Shown one piece after another: positions 43,850 to 53,033 of a stretch of 64,000 bases of DNA (its first letter is position 1; each line of letters begins with the position of its first letter). The position numbers were made by a program, and so were the translations under genes. Below the pieces are notes generated by a model. That model saw only the letters and a program-made list of their open reading frames with translations, did no database searches and was not told the DNA's origin. Source of the DNA: Streptomyces sp. NBC_01142. Its GTDB lineage: Bacteria > Actinomycetota > Actinomycetes > Streptomycetales > Streptomycetaceae. The stretch spans positions 2,616,501 through 2,680,500 of the forward strand of contig NZ_JAPEOR010000002.1 of assembly GCF_026341125.1 (NCBI RefSeq), given 5' to 3'.

Positions 43850-46666
43850 ATGGGGACCATGCCCGAAGGAAGCAGTCCACGCACGCTTGCCGAAGCCCTG
43901 CGCGCCCGCGGCGACGAGGAGCTGGCCGCCTTGCTGCGCGCCCGCCCCGATCTGCTGAACCCGGTACCGAACGACCTGTCCCAGCTGGCCACCCGGGCCG
44001 GTACCCGGGCCTCCGTCGTACGGGCACTGGAACGGCTCGACCGCTTCACCCTGCAGACCGCCGAGGCGCTTGCCGTGGCCCCCGAACCCGCCCCGTACGC
44101 CACCCTCCAGGCGCTGCTGACCGGCGACGAGGGCAACGCGACGATCGAGGCGGCCCTGCGGCACGCCGTGGGTGTGCTGCGCACCCAGGCCCTGATCTGG
44201 GGCGGCGGCGACCGGTTGCGGCTGGTGCGCACCGCGCGCGAACTCCTCGCCCCGTCCCCCACCCGCCCCTCCCCGACGGGCCTCGGCCCGACCGTCGCCG
44301 AGGCCACCGCCGGGATGTCGCCGGGCCGGCTGCAGGAAATCCTGGCGGCCGCCGGGCTGGCGACGACGCATGACCCGGTCTCCGCGGTCGCCGCGCTGAC
44401 CTCGCTGTTCACCGACCGGACGCGGATGGCGGCGCTCCTGGACACCGCCCCGCCGGAGGCGCTGACGGTCCTGGACCGGCTGGTGTGGGGTCCGCCGTAC
44501 GGCGAGGTGACGGCCAGCCCGACCCCGCCGGTGCGGTGGCTGCGCGACCGGGGGCTGCTGCTGCCCGCGTCGCCGCGCACGGTCGTGCTGCCGCGCGAGG
44601 CGGCGCTCCATCTGCGCGGTGGGCGCGCGCACCGGATGCCGGAGCCGGTGCCGCCCGCGATCACGCCTGCCGCGACCGCGTCGATCACCCAGGGCCGTCC
44701 ACAGGTTGTGGACAGTACGGCGGCGGGCCAGGCCTTCACCGCGCTCTCGACGGTCGAGGACCTGCTGAAGGACTGGCACGAGGGCGGCCCGGCCGTGCTG
44801 CGCTCGGGCGGCCTTGCGGTACGCGACCTCAAGCGCACGGCCACGGCGCTGGACACCACCGAGCAAATGGCCGGCTTCTGGCTCGAACTGGCCTATGCGG
44901 CAGGCCTGCTGGCGCCGGACGGCGAGGCGGACGAACGGTACGCGCCGACGCCCGCGTACGACGACTGGCTCACGCTCCCGGCGCCGGAACGGTGGACGGT
45001 CCTCGCCACGGCCTGGCTCACCGCGACCCGTACGCCGGGCCTGATCGGCAGTCAGGACGCCAAGGGCCGTACGCTCTCCGCCCTCGGCCCGGACCTTGAC
45101 CGCTCGGCGGCACTGGAGGTCCGCCGCCGGGTCCTCGACCTGCTGGCCACCCTCCCGCCGGGCACGGCCCCGGACCCGGAGACGGTGCTGGACCGCCTGC
45201 GCTGGGAGCGCCCGCTGCGCAGCGGCGGGATCGGGGTGACGGGCGGCGACGCGAGAGCCGCCAGAAGCGCGGCGGGCGGTCCGGCCGACCTGCGCTCCCG
45301 TATCGCGGCGTGGACGCTGAGGGAGACGGAGCTGCTGGGCATCACGGGCCGGGGTGCGCTCGCGACGCATGCGCGGGAACTGCTGGGCCCGCCGGGCCCG
45401 GGAGCCTCGCCGGAGCGGAAGCCCGACGCCTCTGCCGGCACGGGGGTCTCTGCCGGCACGGGCGTCTCTGCCGCCGCGGCGGGCGTGGGCGCCCCGACGA
45501 CCGGCGCGCCCGAAACAGCTTTCGGAACAGCTTTCGGAACAGCGACCGGATCAACTGGCGGAACAGCTGGCGGAACAGCTGCCGCCGCAACTGCCGGGCC
45601 CGCGCCGGGCGCCACCGCGTCGTCCGGCCTGCTGTCCCCCGCGCCCGAGTACCCCGCCGACCCGCTGACCCGCCCCGCCACCCACGCACCGCACGTCTCC
45701 GTGCCCGACGGGCCCTCCGCGCAAGCCGCCGCACGCGCGGCCGCCGCGCTCGCGCCCCTCCTCCCCCAGCCCCTCGACCACGTCCTCCTCCAGGCCGACC
45801 TCACCGCCGTCGCCCCCGGCCCCCTCGAACGGCCCCTCGCCGAGACGCTCGCCGTCCTCGCCGACATCGAGTCCAAGGGCGGCGCGACCGTCTACCGCTT
45901 CACGCCCGGCTCCGTACGCCGCGCCCTGGACGCCGGACAGTCCGCCTCCGACCTGCACATCTTCCTGGCCACGCACTCCCGCACCCCCGTGCCGCAGCCG
46001 CTCAGCTACCTCATCGACGACGTCGCCCGCCGCCACGGCCATCTGCGGATCGGCGCCGCCTCCGCCTACGTACGCTGCGACGACGACGCGATGCTCGGCG
46101 AGATCCTCGCCGACAAGCGGTCCCAGGGCCTGCGGCTGCGCCGCATCGCGCCCACCGTCCTGGCCGCTCAGGTCGACCCGGCGTCGCTGCTCGAAGGGCT
46201 GCGCGCCATGGGCTACGCGCCCGCCGCCGAGTCCCTGGAGGGCGATGTACTGATCACCCGCGCCCACGCCCGCCGCACCCCGCCCCGTACGGCGCCCGCG
46301 CCCGTGCCCGACGGGCCGCCGGTGCCCGGCGGGACGCTGCTCGGCGCCGCGGTGAAGGCGATCCGCGCGGGCGACCTCGCGGCCACCGTCGTACGCAAGC
46401 CCGTGCCCGAGCCGGCGAAGAACGGCGAACTCCCCCGCACCACCTCCGCCGAGACCCTGGCCACCGTCCAGGCCGCGGCGATGACCGGCTCCGCCGTCTG
46501 GATCGGCTACGTCAACGCGGACGGCGCGGCCAGCCAGCGCGTCATCGCACCCGTCCGTGTCGAGGGCGGCTTCGTCACGGCGTACGACCACACGGCCGAC
46601 GAAGTCCGTACGTTCGCGCTGCACCGCATCACGGGCGTCGCCGAACTCGCGGACGACCCCGCCTGA
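43850..46666 (+). CDS. Helicase-associated, WYL-domain DNA-binding protein
   Basis: 938 aa, ATG at 43850; 43841 and 43859 are alternatives. The N-terminal ~480 residues are helical, with winged-helix-like segments (AEALRARGDEELAALLRARP), as in the 'helicase-associated/XPB-Ssl2-like' actinobacterial family. An Ala/Gly/Thr linker built of DNA repeats spans about 525-595. The C-terminal half has an XPB-like region (DHVLLQADLTAVAPGPLERP, VYRFTPGSVRRALDAGQS) and a terminal WYL domain (AAAMTGSAVWIGYVNADGAA, FVTAYDHTADEVRTFALHRI). It lacks helicase motifs and probably partners the XPB helicase at 48272. Functional linkage is inferred. Confidence 0.82.
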   Translation: MGTMPEGSSPRTLAEALRARGDEELAALLRARPDLLNPVPNDLSQLATRAGTRASVVRALERLDRFTLQTAEALAVAPEPAPYATLQALLTGDEGNATIEAALRHAVGVLRTQALIWGGGDRLRLVRTARELLAPSPTRPSPTGLGPTVAEATAGMSPGRLQEILAAAGLATTHDPVSAVAALTSLFTDRTRMAALLDTAPPEALTVLDRLVWGPPYGEVTASPTPPVRWLRDRGLLLPASPRTVVLPREAALHLRGGRAHRMPEPVPPAITPAATASITQGRPQVVDSTAAGQAFTALSTVEDLLKDWHEGGPAVLRSGGLAVRDLKRTATALDTTEQMAGFWLELAYAAGLLAPDGEADERYAPTPAYDDWLTLPAPERWTVLATAWLTATRTPGLIGSQDAKGRTLSALGPDLDRSAALEVRRRVLDLLATLPPGTAPDPETVLDRLRWERPLRSGGIGVTGGDARAARSAAGGPADLRSRIAAWTLRETELLGITGRGALATHARELLGPPGPGASPERKPDASAGTGVSAGTGVSAAAAGVGAPTTGAPETAFGTAFGTATGSTGGTAGGTAAAATAGPAPGATASSGLLSPAPEYPADPLTRPATHAPHVSVPDGPSAQAAARAAAALAPLLPQPLDHVLLQADLTAVAPGPLERPLAETLAVLADIESKGGATVYRFTPGSVRRALDAGQSASDLHIFLATHSRTPVPQPLSYLIDDVARRHGHLRIGAASAYVRCDDDAMLGEILADKRSQGLRLRRIAPTVLAAQVDPASLLEGLRAMGYAPAAESLEGDVLITRAHARRTPPRTAPAPVPDGPPVPGGTLLGAAVKAIRAGDLAATVVRKPVPEPAKNGELPRTTSAETLATVQAAAMTGSAVWIGYVNADGAASQRVIAPVRVEGGFVTAYDHTADEVRTFALHRITGVAELADDPA
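45431..45585 (+). repeat. In-frame tandem repeats in the WYL-protein linker
   Basis: Two arrays: an 18-bp unit TCTGCCGGCACGGGGGTC repeated at 45431-45475, and a 12-bp unit AACAGCTTTCGG in about six copies at 45514-45585. They encode a (S)AGTGV and GTAFGTA-type flexible linker. Confidence 0.8.
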
Positions 46667-47468
46667 ACCGGTCCACGACCCCGGTCCGCGCGGCCGGCCA
46701 CCCGGCCCCCGGCCGTACCCGGGCCTTCATCCAGTACGGCGCGGCCTTCGGCTTCCGGTCCCCCTCCGCACGTTCGTCCACGTCCGCACGCTCGTCGGCG
46801 TGCACACGCTCGTCCACGTCCGCACGCTCGTCGGCGTGCACACGCTCGTCCACGTCCGCACGCTCGTCGGGGTCCGCGTCCGCGACCGCGGCGCGCGGCA
46901 CGGCGAGCGCGTGGAAGCGGTGCCCGATCCGGCGTCCCAGCAGGAGGTACGCGATCAGCGCACCGCCGGTGTTGAGGATCACGTCGTCCACGTCGAAGGC
47001 ACGCCCCTCGACGATGGCGCCCTGCGCCAGCTCCACCAGCACCATCACCAGACCGGTCAGCACAACGACCCGCACCATCCGCAGCCTGCGCGGCACCAGC
47101 ACGGGCAGGATCAGCCCGAACGGCGCGCCGAGCACCAGGTTGCCGCCGATCTGCTTGCAGGCGGCGAGGAACGTGTAGTCCTCGGCGTACTGCCGCAGCG
47201 AGTGCCCCGGCCGGAGATTGGCTCCCGCGATGTCCGCGGAGGTCTGCGAGGGTGTGAGGGTCAGCCTGGCCAGTACGGCGGAGAAGGCGACCAGCGCGAC
47301 GAACCCCACCACCACGATCAGTGCCCGCAGGACGGTTCTGCCCCATGAGACCCGAACCGGAGCCCGGCGGGCCCCGGCGTCTTCCGCTTGTGTCGTCATG
47401 CGTTCCCGGATGCCCCCGGCCGCCGCGATCAGGCCTGACGGTCTGAAGACGACCCGGACGAACACCAT
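46629..47468 (-). CDS. VanZ-family membrane protein with repeat tail
   Basis: 279 aa. The ATG at 47468 has a GAGGG site; an ATG at 47399 (MTTQAEDAG) is the alternative. Four membrane helices (VLRALIVVVGFVALVAFSAV; IGGNLVLGAPFGLILPVLV; VVVLTGLVMVLVELAQGAI; NTGGALIAYLLLG) with an ELAQ and a DVDD motif define VanZ-like proteins, linked to teicoplanin resistance in enterococci but of unknown role here. After the last helix a charged tail is made of exact DERADVDERVHA repeats. It overlaps the 3' end of the convergent WYL gene by 38 bp. Confidence 0.85.
   Translation of the reverse strand: MVFVRVVFRPSGLIAAAGGIRERMTTQAEDAGARRAPVRVSWGRTVLRALIVVVGFVALVAFSAVLARLTLTPSQTSADIAGANLRPGHSLRQYAEDYTFLAACKQIGGNLVLGAPFGLILPVLVPRRLRMVRVVVLTGLVMVLVELAQGAIVEGRAFDVDDVILNTGGALIAYLLLGRRIGHRFHALAVPRAAVADADPDERADVDERVHADERADVDERVHADERADVDERAEGDRKPKAAPYWMKARVRPGAGWPAARTGVVDRFRRGRPRVRRRP
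46769..46876 (-). repeat. 36-bp tandem repeat, three copies
   Basis: Units begin at 46769, 46805 and 46841 and differ at only a few positions. They encode the 12-residue (ERADVDERVHAD) repeats of the VanZ-like protein tail. Confidence 0.9.
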
Positions 47469-47669
47469 GAGTGCCCTCGTGCAGAAGAGGGCGAAGAGGC
47501 AGCCCGGACGCCCAGCGCCCTGCGCTGCGGACGCCGCTGAAAGCCACCGTTCGGATCAGCTGAGGCGGCCCTTCAGGTGATTGCCGGACGCCTCATGAGC
47601 CAGGCAGCTGTCGCAGGGGTACGAGGTCTCAGCAGAAAGCGAACCCAGAACCCCGTGAGGAGCTTGGCG

Positions 47670-47954
47670 ATGTACGCAGCGGTCCGGCGGTACGAAGGGG
47701 TGACCGAGCCGGCCGAGGCGGGACGCCTCGTGAACGAGGGGTTCGTGCCGCTCATGCGCCAGGTCTCCGGCTTCGTGGCCTACTACTGGGTCGATGCCGG
47801 GGACGGAGTGATGGTCTCGACCAGCGTCTTCCAAGACCAGGCGGGTGCCGAGGAATCGATCTCGAGGGCGGCGGACTTCGTACGGGACAACCTTGCGTCA
47901 CTGCTCCCCAACGCTCCCCAGGTCATGGCCGGGGAGGTTGTGGCTTCCGCATGA
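47670..47954 (+). CDS. ABM-domain (dimeric alpha-beta barrel) protein
   Basis: 94 aa, ATG at 47670 with a GAGG site. YAAVRRYEGVTEPAEAGRLV, then PLMRQVSGFVAYYWVDAGDG and VMVSTSVFQDQAGAEESISR form the beta-alpha-beta pattern of antibiotic-biosynthesis-monooxygenase-like barrels. Family members include quinone-forming oxygenases and heme oxygenases, but many have no known activity. No biosynthetic cluster surrounds it. Confidence 0.82.
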   Translation: MYAAVRRYEGVTEPAEAGRLVNEGFVPLMRQVSGFVAYYWVDAGDGVMVSTSVFQDQAGAEESISRAADFVRDNLASLLPNAPQVMAGEVVASA

Positions 47955-48271
47955 CAGCGGTAGCAACCGTGCGTACACCAGCACAGGGCGTTCTCCGTGA
48001 TGCGCATGATCTCTGCGAAGTCGACCGTGGAACGTGCAAGACGGTCGTCCCAGCCACGCGGCTTGCACAGGGCTTCGCACGCTGCGCGCCGGCGCTCAGG
48101 TGACGTCGACTGTGACGTCGACTCCTCCCTCTCCCTGGAGGGACGGACTCAGATGGCAGCACGCATGCCGGGCGCACTGGTCGGGACTCCCGTAGCGCGC
48201 CTGGCTCCGGGCAGAGCGCGTACCCTGGTGGGTTCGGTGTCCATGTGGGCGAGCCCAACTGTGAGGTATGC
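47955..48271. other. 317-bp gap upstream of the XPB helicase gene
   Basis: No gene is supported. A short direct repeat, GTGACGTCGACT, occurs twice at about 48100-48122. The rest presumably holds the helicase promoter. A minus-strand reading (GWDDRLARSTVDFAEIMRI) is vaguely recombinase-like but has no start or continuation. Confidence 0.45.
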
Positions 48272-49912
48272 GTGTCCTGCCTGATCGTCCAGAGCGACAA
48301 GACCCTCCTCCTCGAAGTGGACCACGAGCAGGCGGACGCCTGCCGTCGCGCCATCGCGCCCTTCGCGGAGCTGGAGCGTGCCCCGGAACACATCCACACC
48401 TACCGGCTCACCCCGCTCGGCCTGTGGAACGCCCGCGCCGCCGGACACGACGCCGAGCAGGTCGTCGACGCCCTCGTGGAGTACTCCCGCTATCCCGTCC
48501 CGCACGCTCTCCTCGTCGACGTCGCCGAGACGATGGCCCGATACGGCCGCCTCACGCTCTCCAAGCACCCCGTCCACGGGCTCGTGCTGACCAGCACCGA
48601 CCGCCCTGTGCTGGAGGAGATCCTCCGGTCCAAGAAGGTCCAGCCGCTGGTCGGGCCCCGGATCGACCCGGACACGGTCGCCGTGCACCCCTCCGAGCGC
48701 GGTCAGATCAAGCAGACCCTGCTGCGGCTGGGCTGGCCGGCCGAGGACCTCGCCGGGTACGTCGACGGCGAGGCGCACCCCATCGAGCTGGACGAGTCCG
48801 GCTGGGCGCTGCGCCCGTACCAGAAGCAGGCCGTCGAGGGCTTCTGGCACGGCGGCTCGGGTGTGGTCGTGCTGCCCTGTGGCGCCGGAAAGACGCTGGT
48901 CGGGGCCGGTGCGATGGCGCAGGCCAAGGCGACGACCCTGATCCTGGTGACCAATACGGTCTCCGCCAGGCAGTGGAAGCACGAGCTGGTCAAGCGCACC
49001 TCGCTGACCGAGGAGGAGATCGGCGAGTACAGCGGTACGAAGAAGGAGATCCGGCCGGTCACCATCGCCACGTACCAGGTGCTGACGACGAGGCGGAAGG
49101 GGATCTATCCCCACCTGGAGCTCTTCGACTCCCGCGACTGGGGCCTGGTCGTCTACGACGAGGTGCATCTGCTGCCCGCGCCGGTCTTCAAGTTCACCGC
49201 GGATCTGCAGGCCAGGCGGCGGCTCGGCCTGACGGCGACGCTGGTGCGCGAGGACGGCCGGGAGTCGGACGTCTTCTCTCTCATCGGGCCGAAGCGTTTC
49301 GACGCGCCGTGGAAGGAGATCGAGGCGCAGGGCTATATCGCGCCCGCCGACTGTGTGGAGGTACGGGTCAACCTCACCGACTCCGAGCGGCTCGCGTACG
49401 CGACCGCCGAGACGGAGGAGAAGTACCGCTTCTGCGCGACGACCGCGACCAAGCGGAAGGTGACGGAGGCGCTGGTCGCCAAGCATCAGGGCGAGCAGAC
49501 CCTGGTCATCGGCCAGTACATCGACCAGCTCGACGAGCTCGGCGAGCATCTGGACGCGCCGGTCATCAAGGGCGAGACGCCGAACGCGCAGCGCGAGAAG
49601 CTCTTCGAATCCTTCCGCCAGGGCGAGATCTCGGTCCTGGTCGTGTCCAAGGTCGCGAACTTCTCGATCGACCTGCCGGAGGCGACGGTCGCCATCCAGG
49701 TGTCGGGCACCTTCGGCTCCCGGCAGGAGGAGGCCCAGCGCCTCGGCCGGGTGCTGCGGCCGAAGGCGGACGGTCACGAGGCGCGGTTCTACTCGGTGGT
49801 CGCGCGGGACACGATCGACCAGGACTTCGCGGCACACCGCCAGCGGTTCCTGGCGGAGCAGGGGTACGCGTACCGGATCGTGGACGCGGACGAGCTGCTG
49901 GCCGACGACTGA
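48272..49912 (+). CDS. XPB/Ssl2-family DNA repair helicase
   Basis: 546 aa from a GTG at 48272 with GAGGT upstream, giving the start VSCLIVQSDKTLLLEVDH. Superfamily 2 motifs: PYQKQAVEGFW (Q-like), Walker A PCGAGKTLVG near residue 201, DEVH (motif II) near 297, LGLTATLVREDGRESD (motif III; VREDGRESD is the RED-like loop of XPB), and a C-terminal QEEAQRLGRVLRPK (motif VI). An N-terminal damage-recognition-like domain precedes them. XPB unwinds DNA in repair; the bacterial protein's pathway is less defined. It ends at a bidirectional terminator. Confidence 0.93.
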   Translation: MSCLIVQSDKTLLLEVDHEQADACRRAIAPFAELERAPEHIHTYRLTPLGLWNARAAGHDAEQVVDALVEYSRYPVPHALLVDVAETMARYGRLTLSKHPVHGLVLTSTDRPVLEEILRSKKVQPLVGPRIDPDTVAVHPSERGQIKQTLLRLGWPAEDLAGYVDGEAHPIELDESGWALRPYQKQAVEGFWHGGSGVVVLPCGAGKTLVGAGAMAQAKATTLILVTNTVSARQWKHELVKRTSLTEEEIGEYSGTKKEIRPVTIATYQVLTTRRKGIYPHLELFDSRDWGLVVYDEVHLLPAPVFKFTADLQARRRLGLTATLVREDGRESDVFSLIGPKRFDAPWKEIEAQGYIAPADCVEVRVNLTDSERLAYATAETEEKYRFCATTATKRKVTEALVAKHQGEQTLVIGQYIDQLDELGEHLDAPVIKGETPNAQREKLFESFRQGEISVLVVSKVANFSIDLPEATVAIQVSGTFGSRQEEAQRLGRVLRPKADGHEARFYSVVARDTIDQDFAAHRQRFLAEQGYAYRIVDADELLADD

Positions 49913-49995
49913 GACAAGGCTCGGGCTGCCGGGACGCCTCCGGCCTCGGCTACGGCCTCGAGGGCCTCGGGACCGGTGACGTCGCATGCTCAGGG

Positions 49996-50035
49996 GGCGT
50001 ACGGGGCGCCGCCGCAAGAGGGCGCCCCGTACGCC
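49996..50035. terminator. Bidirectional terminator between XPB and exporter operons
   Basis: Perfect 15-bp arms GGCGTACGGGGCGCC / GGCGCCCCGTACGCC (49996-50010 and 50021-50035) with a 10-nt loop in a convergent gap. Confidence 0.88.
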
Positions 50036-50041
50036 GCCGCA

Positions 50042-51235
50042 TCACGTCGCGTTCAGCGCCACCGTCGGGTGGAGACGGGAGGCGCGGATCGCCGGATAGA
50101 GGCCCGCGACCACGCCGATCAGGAGGGTGGCGGCCAGGCCTCCCGCCAGGGACCAGGGCGGGACCACCGCCGTCCACCCCTGGACCCGCGCGAAGACGAA
50201 CGTCGCCGCCGCGCCCAGCAGCGCGCCCGTCGCCCCGCCCAGCGCCGACAGCAGCAGCGACTCGGTCAGGAACTGGAGCCGGATCGCGTTGCGGGTCGCG
50301 CCGAGCGAGCGGCGCAGGCCGATCTCCTGGCGACGCTCCAGGACGGAGATGACCATGGTGTTGGCGACGCCCACACCGCCGACCAGGAGGGCCACCGCGC
50401 CCAGGCCGAGCATCAGGGTCGTCAGGCTTTCGTCGGTGGCGGCCTTGGCGGCCAGCGCGTCCGAGGGGCGGGAGACCTTGACGCCCGCCTCGTTGCCGGG
50501 GCTGATGGTGCGGGCCAGGACCGCCCGTACGTCCTCCACCGAGGCGTCCGTGGAGCGCTCGAAGATGGTGGTGGGGTGGCCGTCGAAGCCGAAGTAGCGC
50601 TCGGCGGCGGGGAATCCGACCATGGCCACCCGGTCCAGGTTGGGGACCAGTTCGAGCGGTTTGAGGATGCCGACGACGACCACGCGCGTGTCGTTCATCA
50701 TGATCGTCTCGCCGGCGCGGGTGATGCCGAGGCGGTCCGCCGCCACCGCGCCGAGGACCGTCGCCGGAAGGCGTTCGCCGGCCGGATTCAGCCAGGCGCC
50801 CTTGTCGACCTCGCCGCCCAGCGCGGACAGCAGGTCGAGGCGGGCCGCCTGGGTGGTGACGCCGGCGGTGCGCTCCTCGGGGACCACGTCGCTGCGGCGG
50901 ATGCGGGCGTCGACGTTGGCGGTGGCCGTGGCGTGCTGCACCGGACCGACGCGCTCGACCATCGCGACCGCGTTCTTGGGGAGCTTGACCTCCTGCCCCA
51001 TGGCGTCCTTGCCCGCCTCGGCGGTGAGGAGGTTGGTGCCGAGGCGGTCGAGCTGGGCCATCAGGTCCGCGCGGCTCGACTCGGACAGGCCGACGACCGC
51101 GACCATGGTCGCGATACCGATGGCGATGCCGAGCGCCGAGAGCACCACGCGCGCGCGACGCGCACGCAGGCCGACCGCACCGACGCGGAGGATGTCGCGG
51201 GGGGAGAGGCGGGAGGGCTTGAGGTCGTTCCTCAT
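50042..51235 (-). CDS. MacB-like ABC export permease
   Basis: 397 aa. The first membrane helix (RVVLSALGIAIGIATMVAVV) is near residue 30. A large extracytoplasmic MacB_PCD-like domain spans about 50-265. Three C-terminal helices follow with the FtsX-type signature ERRQEIGLRRSLGATRNAIR. It works with the ATPase whose stop overlaps its start by 4 bp. MacB-type pumps use mechanotransmission rather than substrate passage through the membrane; exported substrates are often peptides or lipids. Specificity is unknown. Confidence 0.92.
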   Translation of the reverse strand: MRNDLKPSRLSPRDILRVGAVGLRARRARVVLSALGIAIGIATMVAVVGLSESSRADLMAQLDRLGTNLLTAEAGKDAMGQEVKLPKNAVAMVERVGPVQHATATANVDARIRRSDVVPEERTAGVTTQAARLDLLSALGGEVDKGAWLNPAGERLPATVLGAVAADRLGITRAGETIMMNDTRVVVVGILKPLELVPNLDRVAMVGFPAAERYFGFDGHPTTIFERSTDASVEDVRAVLARTISPGNEAGVKVSRPSDALAAKAATDESLTTLMLGLGAVALLVGGVGVANTMVISVLERRQEIGLRRSLGATRNAIRLQFLTESLLLSALGGATGALLGAAATFVFARVQGWTAVVPPWSLAGGLAATLLIGVVAGLYPAIRASRLHPTVALNAT

Positions 51236-51957
51236 GAACCGACCTCTTCCGTACGGGAGGCGGAGCGCGCGTCGCAGCGCGCGTCCGAGACGATCTCGCC
51301 GTCCTTGAAGCGGACCCGGCGCGGCAGCGAGTCCGCGATCTCGTTGTCGTGGGTGATCACGCAGATGGTGGTGCCGGATGCGTTCAGCTCGTGCAGCAGC
51401 TCCATGACGATCTCGCCGGACGCGGTGTCCAGCGCCCCGGTCGGTTCGTCCGCCAGCAGCAGCCGGGGGTCTCCCACCAGGGCGCGGGCGATGGCCACGC
51501 GCTGCTTCTCGCCGCCGGACAGCTCGTTCGGCGTGTGCGAGCAGCGGTGGTCCAGTCGCACCTTGGCGAGCGCTTCCCGCGCACGCGTGCGCCGTTCCTT
51601 CAGCGGTACGCCCGCGTACAGCAGCCCGTCGGCGACGTTGTCCACCGCGTCGCGCCCCGCCGCCAGGTGGAAGTGCTGGAACACGAAGCCGATGTGGCGG
51701 GCGCGCAGTGCGGACAGCCGGGAGTCGGAGAGCGCGGACACGTCGTACCCGGCGACCCGGACGGTGCCCGTGGTGGGCTTGTCGAGGGTGCCCATGATGT
51801 GGAGCATCGTGGACTTGCCGGAGCCGGACGGGCCGACGACGGCGAGCAGTTCGCCCTCTGCGACGGTGAGGTTCACTCCGCGCAGGGCGTGGACGCCGCC
51901 GGGGTACGACTTGGTGGCGTCCCGCAGTTCGATCACCGCGTCCGATGAGACCGTCAT
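51232..51957 (-). CDS. MacB/LolD-like ABC ATP-binding protein
   Basis: 241 aa, ATG at 51957. Walker A GPSGSGKSTMLHIMG is near residue 42, the Q-loop is QHFHL, the signature is NELSGGEKQRVAIARAL near 145, and Walker B RLLLADEPTGALD near 165. It overlaps both neighbours by 4 bp (51232-51235 and 51954-51957), so adaptor, ATPase and permease are one translational unit. Confidence 0.94.
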   Translation of the reverse strand: MTVSSDAVIELRDATKSYPGGVHALRGVNLTVAEGELLAVVGPSGSGKSTMLHIMGTLDKPTTGTVRVAGYDVSALSDSRLSALRARHIGFVFQHFHLAAGRDAVDNVADGLLYAGVPLKERRTRAREALAKVRLDHRCSHTPNELSGGEKQRVAIARALVGDPRLLLADEPTGALDTASGEIVMELLHELNASGTTICVITHDNEIADSLPRRVRFKDGEIVSDARCDARSASRTEEVGS

Positions 51958-53033
51958 GACGTCGCCACTCCGACCTTCAGGCCCTCGCGCACGTCCGGGC
52001 CGCTGACCTCGATCTGCCCGTCGGCGGTCATGCCCGTCTCCACCCGCACCATCTTCGAGGTGGCGCCCCGGACGACTTGGAGGCCGTAGCCGCCGTTCTC
52101 GCCGCGCAGGGCGACGACCGCCTCGACGGGGACCGCGAGGACTCCCTTGCGCGCCTCGCTGACGAACTTCACGCTCGCCGACGCCTTGGCGTCCTCGCCG
52201 GACGCGGCGCTCACCCCGCCGTCCAGGACGACCTCGACGGTGATGCCCTCCTGGGCGCCCGCACCGCCTTCGGAGGCAAGCTCCTCGGGACGCACCGTCC
52301 CGACGACCCGGCCGGCCACGGTCTTCCCGCTCGGCAGGGTGACCTCGACCTTGGTGCCCTTTGCGGTGAGCGCGCCGTCGGTCTGCTCCAGTTCCGCCCG
52401 TACGACGGGCTTGGTGGAGGCGATCGTCAGGACCGGCTTGTCCGGGCCGACCTGGTCGGCGAGCGCGGAGTCGGCGGAGACCACCTTGACCTGGCCGGGC
52501 TGGAAGACGACGTCGCCCCTGCCGACCCTGCCGGTGCTGTCGCGGTTCAGGGACTTCTGCCACTGCTTGACGGCGGCCTCGGTGCCCTTGTCGTACCGCG
52601 TGTCGACGTACAGCTTCGACCCGTACCCCAAGTCGCGCAGATTGCGCTCCAGTTGAAGTACGTCACTGCCCCGGTCGCCCGCCTTCATCTCGCGGAACAT
52701 CGGGACCGGGCCGTAGAGGAGGGTGACGGGCTTGTCGTTCAGCTCGTACAGTGCCTGCCCCATGGTCAGCGTCCTCCCTTCGGAAGCGGCCACCGTGACC
52801 GTGCCCTCGACGGCCGACTTGACGGCGCGGCGCTGCGCGAAGTCGAGCTTGCCGTCGACCGTCTTGGACTGCACGAGGTCGGTGCGGACGACGGTCGCGG
52901 TGGCGGGCGGCAGGTCGCCGCCTCTCCCGGAGGCGCCCGCGTCGCCGCCGTCGCCGAGGAGCAGGCCGCCCCCGGTGACGGCGACGGCAACGCTCACCGC
53001 GCCGAGCGTGAGGAAGATGGTGCGGCGCTTCAC
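51954..53033 (-). CDS. Membrane-fusion-type adaptor with peptidoglycan-binding domain
   Basis: 359 aa from a GTG at 53033 overlapping the lipoprotein stop. An N-terminal membrane anchor (TIFLTLGAVSVAVAVTGGGL) is followed by an HlyD-like lipoyl strand region (VDGKLDFAQRRAVKSAVEGT). A PG_binding_1 domain replaces the usual coiled hairpin (GSDVLQLERNLRDLGYG, then VKQWQKSLN), and beta-barrel segments follow (VEVTLPSGKTVAGRVVGTVR). This is the Gram-positive form of MacA: it would tether the exporter to the cell wall. Confidence 0.88.
   Translation of the reverse strand: MKRRTIFLTLGAVSVAVAVTGGGLLLGDGGDAGASGRGGDLPPATATVVRTDLVQSKTVDGKLDFAQRRAVKSAVEGTVTVAASEGRTLTMGQALYELNDKPVTLLYGPVPMFREMKAGDRGSDVLQLERNLRDLGYGSKLYVDTRYDKGTEAAVKQWQKSLNRDSTGRVGRGDVVFQPGQVKVVSADSALADQVGPDKPVLTIASTKPVVRAELEQTDGALTAKGTKVEVTLPSGKTVAGRVVGTVRPEELASEGGAGAQEGITVEVVLDGGVSAASGEDAKASASVKFVSEARKGVLAVPVEAVVALRGENGGYGLQVVRGATSKMVRVETGMTADGQIEVSGPDVREGLKVGVATS

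Noticed and set aside
42174..43958. Long plus-strand open frame over the gap and antisense to the membrane-protein gene
   Set aside because: It stays open because of high third-position GC and runs through a well-supported opposite-strand gene; no family features apart from one hydrophobic run.
47923..48080. Recombinase-like minus-strand fragment near 48 kb
   Set aside because: Only about 19 suggestive residues, no catalytic serine or tyrosine motif, no start or adjacent element.
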